A stretch of 31,744 nt of DNA, from NCBI GenBank assembly GCA_934636245.1, contig CAKUAI010000030.1:1-31744 (forward strand), given 5' to 3'. The DNA comes from an uncultured Coriobacteriales bacterium. GTDB taxonomy: Bacteria; Actinomycetota; Coriobacteriia; Coriobacteriales; UMGS124. A program made the translations under genes and the position numbers. Shown here one piece after another: positions 15,213 to 22,163 of the stretch. Below the pieces are notes generated by a model. It saw only the letters and a program-made list of their open reading frames with translations, did no database searches and was not told the DNA's origin. Position 1 is the first letter of the stretch. Each line of letters starts with the position of its first letter.

Positions 15213-18200
15213 ATGAGCAACTACGTAACCGTTGACGGCAACCAGGCTGCGGCCCACGTTGCCTACGACTTCACCGAGGTGGCGGCGATCTATCCCATCA
15301 CGCCGTCCTCGCCCATGGCCGAGCACACCGACCGCTGGAGCGCCCAGGGCCGTCTGAACATGTTCGGCCAGCGCGTGCAGCTGACGGAGATGCAGTCCGA
15401 GGCCGGCGCCATCGGCGCCATCCACGGCGTGCTGCAGGCCGGCGGCCTGGGCACGAGCTTCACTTCGAGCCAGGGCCTCATGCTGATGGTGCCCGTGCTC
15501 TACCGCATCGCCGGCGAGCGCCTGCCTGGCGTCCTGCACGTGGCGAGCCGCACGGTGGGCACCCACGCCATGAGCATCTTCGGCGACCACTCCGACGTCA
15601 TGGCGTGTCGCGATACCGGGTTTGCCCAGCTCAGCTCGGGTAGCGTCCAGGAGGCTGCCGACATGGCGGCCGTTGCGCACCTCGCTGCCGTGAAGGGCAG
15701 CGTCCCCTTCATGCACTTCTTCGACGGCTTCCGCACCTCGCACGAGCTGTCGCGCATCGACATGCCCGACACCAAGGAGCTCACCGCGCTCATGGACACC
15801 GAGGCGCTCGAACGCTTCAGGGCGCGTGCGCTCAACCCCGAGCACCCCATGCTGCGCGCCACCGTGCAAAACGGCGACGTGTACTTCCAGGTGCGCGAGG
15901 CGAACAACGCCGCTTACGACGAGCTGGCCGACGTGGTCGAGGGCGTCATGGCGCAGGTTGCCGGCGTGACCGGTCGCGAGCACCATGTGTTCGACTACTA
16001 CGGCGCGCCTGACGCGACCGACGTCGTGGTCGCCATGGGCAGCGTCTCGGGCACCGCGCAGGAGGCGTGCGACTACCTGAACGCCAAGGCACAGGCTGCG
16101 GGTACCGGCAAGCGCTACGGCTTCTTGCAGGTGCATCTCTACCGTCCCTTCTCGGCGAAGCACTTCCTGGGCGCTTTGCCCCAGAGCGTGGAGCGCGTCG
16201 CGGTGCTCGACCGCTGCAAGTGCATGGGTTCGGCCGGCGAGCCTCTCTACCTGGACGTTTCGAGCGTCATCGCGAACAGTGGCCGTGCAGGCAAGGTGCT
16301 GGTCATCGGCGGCCGCTACGGCTTGTCCTCCAAGGACACCGACGTCGCGCAGATCGTCGCGGTGTTTGAGAACCTGGCTGCCGACCAACCCAAGCGCGGC
16401 TTCACCATCGGCATCGTCGACGACGTGACCAACCTGTCGCTTCCCGTGCACGCCCTCGAGGACTTCGAGGATGCCGACACCTACAGCTGCAAGTTCTGGG
16501 GCCTGGGCGGCGACGGCACGGTGGGCGCCAACCACAACACCATCCGCATTCTGGGCGATTGCGCAAACATGTTTGCGCAGGCGTATTTCGAGTACGACTC
16601 CAAGAAGTCTTTCGGCGTGACCAAGTCGCACCTGCGTCTTTCCAAGAAGCCCATCCGCAGCACGTATTACGTGAAGCACGCCGACTTCGTCGCTTGCCAC
16701 AACCAGAGCTACGTGCGCCAGTACGACATGGTGCAGGAGGTGAAGCCTGGCGGCACGTTCCTGCTCAACACGAGCTGGACGGTCGAGGAGCTCGACGCCA
16801 ATTTGCCTGGCAAGATGAAGCGCTACATCGCCCAGAACGGCATCCGCCTCTTCACCGTCGACGCGGTTGAGATTGCGCACCGCGTGGGTCTGGGCAGCCA
16901 CATCAACACCGTGCTCCAGGCGTCGTTCTTCAAGATTTCCGGCCTCATGCCTGTTGAAGAGGCCCTCGACTACATGAAGGACGCGGCCCGCAAGTCCTAT
17001 GCGCGCAAGGGCGACGCCGTGGTGGCGAGCAACGTGGCCGCCATCGAGGAGGGCGCTCAGAAGTGCGTGGAGGTCGCGGTGCCCGCAAGCTGGGCAAACG
17101 CCGAGCTTGACGCATGCGCAAGCGACGAGGGCCTGCCGGCCGTGGTCACGAACATCCTGCGTCCCGTGAACGCCCAGAAGGGCGACGAGCTGCCCGTGAG
17201 CGCGTTTGCGGGCTACGAGGACGGCGTCATCGACATGGGCCTGACCGCCTACGAGAAGCGCGGCATCGCCGTGAAGACGCCGACGTGGAAGGCCGACGCC
17301 TGCATCCAGTGCAACCGTTGCGCCTTCGTGTGCCCCCATGCCGCGATTCGCCCCTACCTGGTGAGCGAGGAGGAGGCTGCTGCCGCGCCTGCAGGGTTCG
17401 AGACGGCCGTGCTCAAGGGCGGCAAGAACCTGCCCGAGGGCATGCGCTTCACCATCCAGGTGAGCCAGTTCGACTGCACGAGCTGCGGCAGCTGCGCCGA
17501 CGTGTGCCCGGCAAACGCCCTGGTCATGGAGGCTGTCAAGCTTACCGAGGCAAGCCGTGAGCTGTGGGAGTACGGCCTTGGCCTCACCGACAAGGGCAGC
17601 GTGTTCGACCCCTACACGGTCAAGGGCTCGCAGTTCAAGCAGCCGCTTCTCGAGTTCTCGGCGGCCTGCGCGGGCTGTGGCGAGACGCCCTACGCCAAGC
17701 TTCTCACCCAGCTCTTCGGCGACCGCGTGTACTGGGCAAACGCCACGGGTTGCTCGCAGGCTTGGGGCTCGCCTTTCCCCGGCATCCCCTACACCACGAA
17801 CAAGCGCGGCTTCGGTCCCGCTTGGACCAACAGCCTTTTCGAGAACAACGCCGAGCTCTCGCTTGGCCTCTACCTGGGCTCCACCCAGCAGCGCGCAGCC
17901 GAGAAGGCCCGCGTGGAGAAGCTTGTGAAGGTGCTTGCGTGCGGTCTGGAGAACCTGAAGGAGGACAAGGGCGACACGCCCGACCCCGCCGTCATGGGGC
18001 AGGTCAAGGCTGCGTGTGAGTCCTATCTCGCTGCTTTCGACGACTTCGACGCGTCGCGCGTGGCTTCCGACGAGCTTGTGGCGGCCATCGAGGCCTCGAT
18101 GGGCTCGCTCACCAACAGCGCCAAGAAGGTGTGCGAGGGCATCCTCAAGTTCAAGGACCAGCTTGCCAAGAAGACGTTCTGGATGTTCGGCGGCGACGGC

Positions 18201-18809
18201 TGGGCATACGACATCGGCTTCGGCGGCCTCGACCACGTGGTTGCCAGCGGTGCCAACGTGAACGTCCTGGTAGTTGACACCGAGGTGTACTCCAACACCG
18301 GCGGCCAGAGCTCCAAGGCCACGCCGGCCGGCGCCGTCGCGCAGTTCGCGGCGAGCGGCAAGAAGACCGGCAAGAAGGACCTCGGCTCCATCCTCATGAG
18401 CTACGGCAACGTCTATGTTGCCCAGGTGGCCATGGGTGCCAACTACAACCAGCTGGTCAAGGTGCTCAAGGAGGCCGAGGAGTACAACGGCCCCTCTGTC
18501 ATCATCGCCTACGCGCCCTGCACCTCGCACGGTCTCAAGTGCGGCATGCACGACGTCCAGGGCGAGATGAAGCGCGCCGTGGAGAGCGGCTACTGGACGC
18601 TGTACCACTACGACCCGCGCAAGGAGAACCCCATGACGCTGGACTCCAAGGAGCCCACCATGGACTACATGGAGTTCGTTGCGGGCGAGAACCGCTATGC
18701 CTCGCTTACGAAGACCTTCCCCGAGGAGGCTGAGAGGCTCTTTGAGCAGGGCAAAGAGGACGCGCTGCGCCGCTATGACCACTACCGCCGCATGGCGCAG
18801 GAAAAGTAG
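15213..18809 (+). CDS. nifJ: Pyruvate:ferredoxin (flavodoxin) oxidoreductase
   Basis: 1198 residues, the normal length for the single-chain homodimeric enzyme. The ATG at 15213 (MSNYVTVDGNQ) is the family start, after GAGAGGGA; an upstream in-frame start at 15171 is rejected. It oxidises pyruvate with CoA to acetyl-CoA and CO2, reducing ferredoxin or flavodoxin. Visible domains in order are the pyrimidine-binding domain with IYPITPSSPMAEHTD, the gamma domain, and a two-cluster ferredoxin domain (CIQCNRCAFVCPHA from residue 697, then CTSCGSCADVCPANA). After these come CAGCGETPY for the third cluster, and the thiamine-diphosphate domain with FGGDGWAYDIGFGGLDHV and VDTEVYSNTGGQSSKATP. It lies 92 bases after the TIM-ligase gene, with a weak hairpin between, so partial co-transcription is possible. 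It supplies acetyl-CoA and low-potential electrons in an anaerobe. Confidence 0.95.
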   Translation: MSNYVTVDGNQAAAHVAYDFTEVAAIYPITPSSPMAEHTDRWSAQGRLNMFGQRVQLTEMQSEAGAIGAIHGVLQAGGLGTSFTSSQGLMLMVPVLYRIAGERLPGVLHVASRTVGTHAMSIFGDHSDVMACRDTGFAQLSSGSVQEAADMAAVAHLAAVKGSVPFMHFFDGFRTSHELSRIDMPDTKELTALMDTEALERFRARALNPEHPMLRATVQNGDVYFQVREANNAAYDELADVVEGVMAQVAGVTGREHHVFDYYGAPDATDVVVAMGSVSGTAQEACDYLNAKAQAAGTGKRYGFLQVHLYRPFSAKHFLGALPQSVERVAVLDRCKCMGSAGEPLYLDVSSVIANSGRAGKVLVIGGRYGLSSKDTDVAQIVAVFENLAADQPKRGFTIGIVDDVTNLSLPVHALEDFEDADTYSCKFWGLGGDGTVGANHNTIRILGDCANMFAQAYFEYDSKKSFGVTKSHLRLSKKPIRSTYYVKHADFVACHNQSYVRQYDMVQEVKPGGTFLLNTSWTVEELDANLPGKMKRYIAQNGIRLFTVDAVEIAHRVGLGSHINTVLQASFFKISGLMPVEEALDYMKDAARKSYARKGDAVVASNVAAIEEGAQKCVEVAVPASWANAELDACASDEGLPAVVTNILRPVNAQKGDELPVSAFAGYEDGVIDMGLTAYEKRGIAVKTPTWKADACIQCNRCAFVCPHAAIRPYLVSEEEAAAAPAGFETAVLKGGKNLPEGMRFTIQVSQFDCTSCGSCADVCPANALVMEAVKLTEASRELWEYGLGLTDKGSVFDPYTVKGSQFKQPLLEFSAACAGCGETPYAKLLTQLFGDRVYWANATGCSQAWGSPFPGIPYTTNKRGFGPAWTNSLFENNAELSLGLYLGSTQQRAAEKARVEKLVKVLACGLENLKEDKGDTPDPAVMGQVKAACESYLAAFDDFDASRVASDELVAAIEASMGSLTNSAKKVCEGILKFKDQLAKKTFWMFGGDGWAYDIGFGGLDHVVASGANVNVLVVDTEVYSNTGGQSSKATPAGAVAQFAASGKKTGKKDLGSILMSYGNVYVAQVAMGANYNQLVKVLKEAEEYNGPSVIIAYAPCTSHGLKCGMHDVQGEMKRAVESGYWTLYHYDPRKENPMTLDSKEPTMDYMEFVAGENRYASLTKTFPEEAERLFEQGKEDALRRYDHYRRMAQEK

Positions 18810-18838
18810 CTGCCCTCTGCGTTAAGCCAGGCATGAGG

Positions 18839-18885
18839 AAAGGCCTGCAGGTGCCCGAAGAGACGGGCTTGCCTGCAGGCCTTTT
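18839..18885. terminator. Rho-independent terminator, probably bidirectional
   Basis: AAAGGCCTGCAGG at 18839-18851 pairs with CCTGCAGGCCTTT at 18872-18884, and an inner GCCCG/CGGGC stem closes the loop. TTTT follows on the plus strand and TTT on the minus. It ends nifJ and probably also the convergent slyD-type gene. Confidence 0.9.
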
Positions 18886-18967
18886 GCGTTTGTGGGGCGG
18901 TGTGCGATGGCGGAAGCCTAACGGGTGTCGGCGGATGTCGTGATAGGCTGACTGCCAGGGGCTTTGC

Positions 18968-19492
18968 CTACTCCTCGACCTCGAGCAGCTCGATGTTGAA
19001 GTTGAGGGCCTTGCCGGCCAGGCGGTGGTTCGTGTCGAACTCGACGATGTCGTTTTTGGCGGAGACGACCGGCAGCGAGCGCTTGCCCATCTTGCGGGCG
19101 ATGATGGTGTGCGTCTCGCCGACGTTGACCACGATGGGGGCGAGGTCCTTGTCCTTCATGCCCACAAAGGTGGCCTTGCCGTGCTGGGCCGACTTGATAG
19201 TCATCATGATCGGCTTGTCGTTCTCGTCGTAGAAGTAGAGGTGCTCGCCGAACTTGACCTTGAGCACGTTCTTGGGGTCGGGCATGCCGTAGGCGTCCTG
19301 AGGTTCGATGTGAACGTCGATGACGTCACCTACCTGCATGTTTTCGACCGCGCGATCAAAGCCGGGAATCATCTGGCCCTTCATGCAGGTGAACTCGATG
19401 GGCTTGTCGCGCTCGCGCGAGCTGTCGAACACCTCGCCGTTGTCGAGCGTGCCGACGTAGTGGACCTTGACCTTCTTGCCCTTGTTGCTCAT
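18968..19492 (-). CDS. SlyD-type FKBP peptidyl-prolyl cis-trans isomerase
   Basis: 174 residues. The start at 19492 follows AAAGGGGAA. This is a cytoplasmic FKBP-family isomerase and chaperone. The FKBP half shows VHYVGTLDNGEVFDSS, GQMIPGFDRAVENMQVGD and, at the C-terminus, NHRLAGKALNFNIELLEVEE. Between them lies the insert-in-flap chaperone domain, beginning after EDAYG-like QDAYGMPDP. This insert is longer than usual in SlyD: an additional 30-40 residues around KDLAPIVVNVGETHTIIARK separate the chaperone hairpin from the returning FKBP strand. The His/Cys-rich nickel-binding tail of the Escherichia coli protein is absent, so a metal-delivery role is not supported. It is convergent with nifJ. 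Confidence 0.88.
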   Translation of the reverse strand: MSNKGKKVKVHYVGTLDNGEVFDSSRERDKPIEFTCMKGQMIPGFDRAVENMQVGDVIDVHIEPQDAYGMPDPKNVLKVKFGEHLYFYDENDKPIMMTIKSAQHGKATFVGMKDKDLAPIVVNVGETHTIIARKMGKRSLPVVSAKNDIVEFDTNHRLAGKALNFNIELLEVEE

Positions 19493-19849
19493 GGTTTCCC
19501 CTTTCCTGTGTGCAGTTGCTAGACCATGGCATGATACATCTAACTCGGGCGGTTACGTGCGCGTTCATGCGTGGGTGAGGCGGGTTTCTTGTTGGGGCTG
19601 TTTCCGAGCGTGCGGCGGCGCGGTACATGCGGGCAGCATGGCGAGCGTGCCTGCCGTGGCGTGTGTGGTGCATGCGGCTGCTGAGGGGCGTATGGCTGCC
19701 GTGGCCTATGTGGTCGTCGTTGTGCCCGAATGGGACATGAGGTGCCATCCGGGTCGGTGGCGGTGGCCCAAAGGGATTGGTGCTGGGCTTGACGGGCCAA
19801 TACAATGGCATTGTATAGCCGCACCTGTCTGGACGAAAGGGAGCCACCC
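19493..19849. other. Intergenic region between the slyD-type gene and the secreted Ala/Lys-rich gene
   Basis: No gene is seen. The right end carries the promoter and operator at 19789-19819. The rest should contain the minus-strand promoter of the isomerase gene, which I could not place. The middle contains many short GTG/CGT-rich stretches without clear structure. Confidence 0.4.
19789..19819 (+). promoter_or_regulatory. Promoter overlapped by a 17-bp perfect palindrome (operator)
   Basis: The -35-like TTGACG lies at 19789-19794 and the -10-like TATAGC at 19814-19819, with a 19-base spacer. ATACAATG-G-CATTGTAT at 19800-19816 is a perfect 8+1+8 inverted repeat covering the spacer and the start of the -10. 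It is 34 bases upstream of the ATG at 19850. A dimeric repressor bound here would block the promoter. The palindrome is certain and the promoter is approximate. Confidence 0.65.
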
Positions 19850-21607
19850 ATGAAACGAAACCGCGCATCGGTCGCTTTTGCAGGGATCTTTTCCCTGGTA
19901 ATCTCGGCCTCGCTTGCCGCCGCGCCGCTGAGTGCCCTGGTCGCTTCGGACTCGAAGTTCCTCGACCCGTTCAAGGGCTGGCCCGTTCCCGAGGCAGGGG
20001 AGACCGCCAAGCCCGAGACTTCGGCAAAGTCCGAAGCGACGACCGACACGGCAAAGCCGGGCAAGACGGACACGTCTGCAAGCACGCAGACGCCGAGCAA
20101 GCCGGATTCTTCCACCAGCGCCGATAAGACGGCAAAGCCTGAGGCTTCCGCTGATGCAGGGAAGTCGGACAAGTCGGATACGTCTAGCTCAGAGGCACCG
20201 GCAAAGGCTGACACCCCTGCCGATACGAAGGAATCGGCCGACACTGCCAAGTCCGACACGACGGCAAAGGCTGAAGCGTCTGCCGACGACAAAGGCTCGG
20301 CCGATGCCGACAAGTCCGCCAAGTCCGAGGGTGCGGCCGCCGCGGAGGCTCCCGCCAAGTCTGAAACCGCCGCCAACGCTGGGGCGCCCGCTGCGACCGC
20401 CGAGCCTAAGGTTCAGATTGTGGCCGTCGAGGACCTAGAGGCTCTGTGCCGTGGCGAGCTCACGTATGGCAACTCTGACGCGTCGGTGCTGGAGACCGAC
20501 AACCTTCGCATCGTTGCAAGCGAGGGCGACGTGTGGGTCATCCAGTGGGGCCCGGGAGGCGTTGTCACGCCTGACCCTGCTCAAAAGAGCGCGTCTTCTA
20601 CCGATGCTGCCCCGCTCGACTTGGGCACGCTCGGCGTGCCGGAGCTCGCGGCCATTCGCGCTGCGGCACTTGCCTCCCAGCTTGACGGCGCGCTTGTTGA
20701 GAACGGCGACCTGACCTCTGCGGCAAAGACGGCCGAGGAGCTGGCCGCCGCCAAGCAAGAGGTCCCCAAGGACACCGCAGCTGACGCAACTGACAAGGAT
20801 GTCAAGGCGTCCGAGGCGACTTCTGCCGATGCGCCCAAGCCGCCGGCTGTCAAAACGCTGACGTGGATTGCGCTCGATGTTTGGGGCAACCCCGGCTCCG
20901 CCTTCGTGTACGAGTTCAAGGCCGCCGACGTCGCCGACCAGACAAAGTCCGGGGACGCGACGGCCGCTCAATCCGAGACGAAGCCCGCAAAGCAGAACGT
21001 CGTGGCCGCCCTTATCGGTGCCGATGGCCGTTGGTCGCTGGAAGAGATTTGGTCGACCGCTACCGATTCTGGCGTGAAGGCCGCTGCTCGCGTCTCTGGC
21101 GTTGTTCCCTATACGCCCGAGGGCCTGCCGCTGTGCGACTGGGTGTGGTACGTCGACAAGGCCGCGTGGGACGAGAAGGTTTGGGTGGTTGACACCCAGG
21201 CTTGGGATGAGCGGCGCTTTGTGGAGACCGGTCAGCATCTGGAGGGCGCTAACACCTGGACATGCCCGTCGTGCGGTATCGATTTCTGGGACCTCGCCGA
21301 AGCGGATGCCCACTTCTCGACGTTCATCGGTCTGTACTACGGCTACATTCAGTCCTCCGGTGACCCTGTATATCCTTGGATGTGCACGGCCTGCGGCGGC
21401 ATGTTTGAAAACTACGAGTTAGCCAGCGAGCACATGTACTATCACGCCGAACAGCATGAGTGCTATCAGTCCGGCTGGAACTATTGGGTGGTCGACGGCT
21501 ACACCGAGACCGTGCATCACGATGCCACGGGTCACTGGGAGACCGTCCATCATGCCGAGGAAGGCCACTGGGGCTATCCCGAGGGCATTGCTCCCAAGAC
21601 GAAGTAA
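19850..21607 (+). CDS. Secreted Ala/Lys/Asp-rich protein with zinc-finger-like C-terminus
   Basis: 585 residues. The ATG at 19850 follows AAAGGGAG. An N-terminal signal peptide (MKRNR, a hydrophobic stretch, then AAPLSALVASD) is followed by about 150 residues of low-complexity sequence built from Ala, Lys, Asp, Ser, Thr and Pro, with repeated ADT, AKSE and AKPE units. This is probably an extended cell-wall-spanning or stalk region. A globular part follows. Residues about 420-460 contain WYVDKAAWDEKVWVVDTQAW, a repeat style seen in surface proteins of gut bacteria. Then come Cys472-x2-Cys475 with His488, and a full C2H2 pattern, Cys512-x2-Cys515-x12-His528-x3-His532. The tail is rich in Trp and His. 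No LPXTG motif, membrane anchor or known enzymatic domain was found. The function is unknown; a cell-surface role is inferred. Confidence 0.75.
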   Translation: MKRNRASVAFAGIFSLVISASLAAAPLSALVASDSKFLDPFKGWPVPEAGETAKPETSAKSEATTDTAKPGKTDTSASTQTPSKPDSSTSADKTAKPEASADAGKSDKSDTSSSEAPAKADTPADTKESADTAKSDTTAKAEASADDKGSADADKSAKSEGAAAAEAPAKSETAANAGAPAATAEPKVQIVAVEDLEALCRGELTYGNSDASVLETDNLRIVASEGDVWVIQWGPGGVVTPDPAQKSASSTDAAPLDLGTLGVPELAAIRAAALASQLDGALVENGDLTSAAKTAEELAAAKQEVPKDTAADATDKDVKASEATSADAPKPPAVKTLTWIALDVWGNPGSAFVYEFKAADVADQTKSGDATAAQSETKPAKQNVVAALIGADGRWSLEEIWSTATDSGVKAAARVSGVVPYTPEGLPLCDWVWYVDKAAWDEKVWVVDTQAWDERRFVETGQHLEGANTWTCPSCGIDFWDLAEADAHFSTFIGLYYGYIQSSGDPVYPWMCTACGGMFENYELASEHMYYHAEQHECYQSGWNYWVVDGYTETVHHDATGHWETVHHAEEGHWGYPEGIAPKTK

Positions 21608-21648
21608 CAAACTGGCGCTGATTCGCCCAATCGCATAGGCCGAGTCCC

Positions 21649-21697
21649 GAGCCGCCGATGCTCCTTGAGGGGATGCATCGGCGGCTCAGTTTGTTTG
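21649..21697 (+). terminator. Rho-independent terminator of the secreted Ala/Lys-rich gene
   Basis: GAGCCGCCGATGC at 21649-21661 pairs perfectly with GCATCGGCGGCTC at 21675-21687, followed by AGTTTGTTT. Confidence 0.88.
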
Positions 21698-22163
21698 GGG
21701 GCGCTGTCCTGTGGTTGGGCCACGGCAGGAAAGAGGCTGAGCAGGGGAGGATTGACAACAATTCAGCATCGCGGCAAGGGTCTCGCGGTGGCGTTTTGTT
21801 CGCTGGGGACAGCAAATATCGATTTTGTCGAAATGCGGCCCAGTCGGCGCACTCTGACAGTAAAGATATCAAAACACCAGCTCAACATACACATGGAAAA
21901 GTCAACACCCATTTGCTCGGCCATCCTCCTCCCCCTCAAAGGTTGATGGTCGGTCGATGCCCTCGCGTCGTTTTGGCGAGGATGCGGCCGATGCGCGGCG
22001 GTTGCGGGGCGGGCTATAACTCGAGTCGTCAAAGGCGCCTGGCGAGGGCGCGCCGGACCCGCGGGCAAGACGCACGCGGACCCGGCGCACGATCGCATAA
22101 GGGGAGGCGCCGAACTCCAGTGCGCACCCGACAAGGGCGGGGGCGCAACGAAAGGGGAACATC
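21698..22163. promoter_or_regulatory. Leader and promoter region of the second flavoprotein
   Basis: About 465 bases without a gene. The left part is AT-richer (for example around 21850-21910), and the last 140 bases are very GC-rich. Candidate hexamers (TTGACA at 21752, TATAAC at 22015) have no well-spaced partner, so no promoter is assigned. The strong ribosome binding site GAAAGGGGAAC lies just before the ATG. Confidence 0.35.

Noticed and set aside
12904..15213. A 769-codon minus-strand frame opposite the TIM-ligase fusion
   Set aside because: Same codon-bias shadow; composition is repetitive HVVL/GHAH-like sequence with no recognisable family.
15180..18782. A 1200-codon open frame on the minus strand opposite nifJ
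   Set aside because: It lies wholly antisense to a clear PFOR gene. High-GC codon bias keeps the opposite frame open. The predicted peptide is Ala/Val/His/Leu-rich with no domain and no ribosome binding site.
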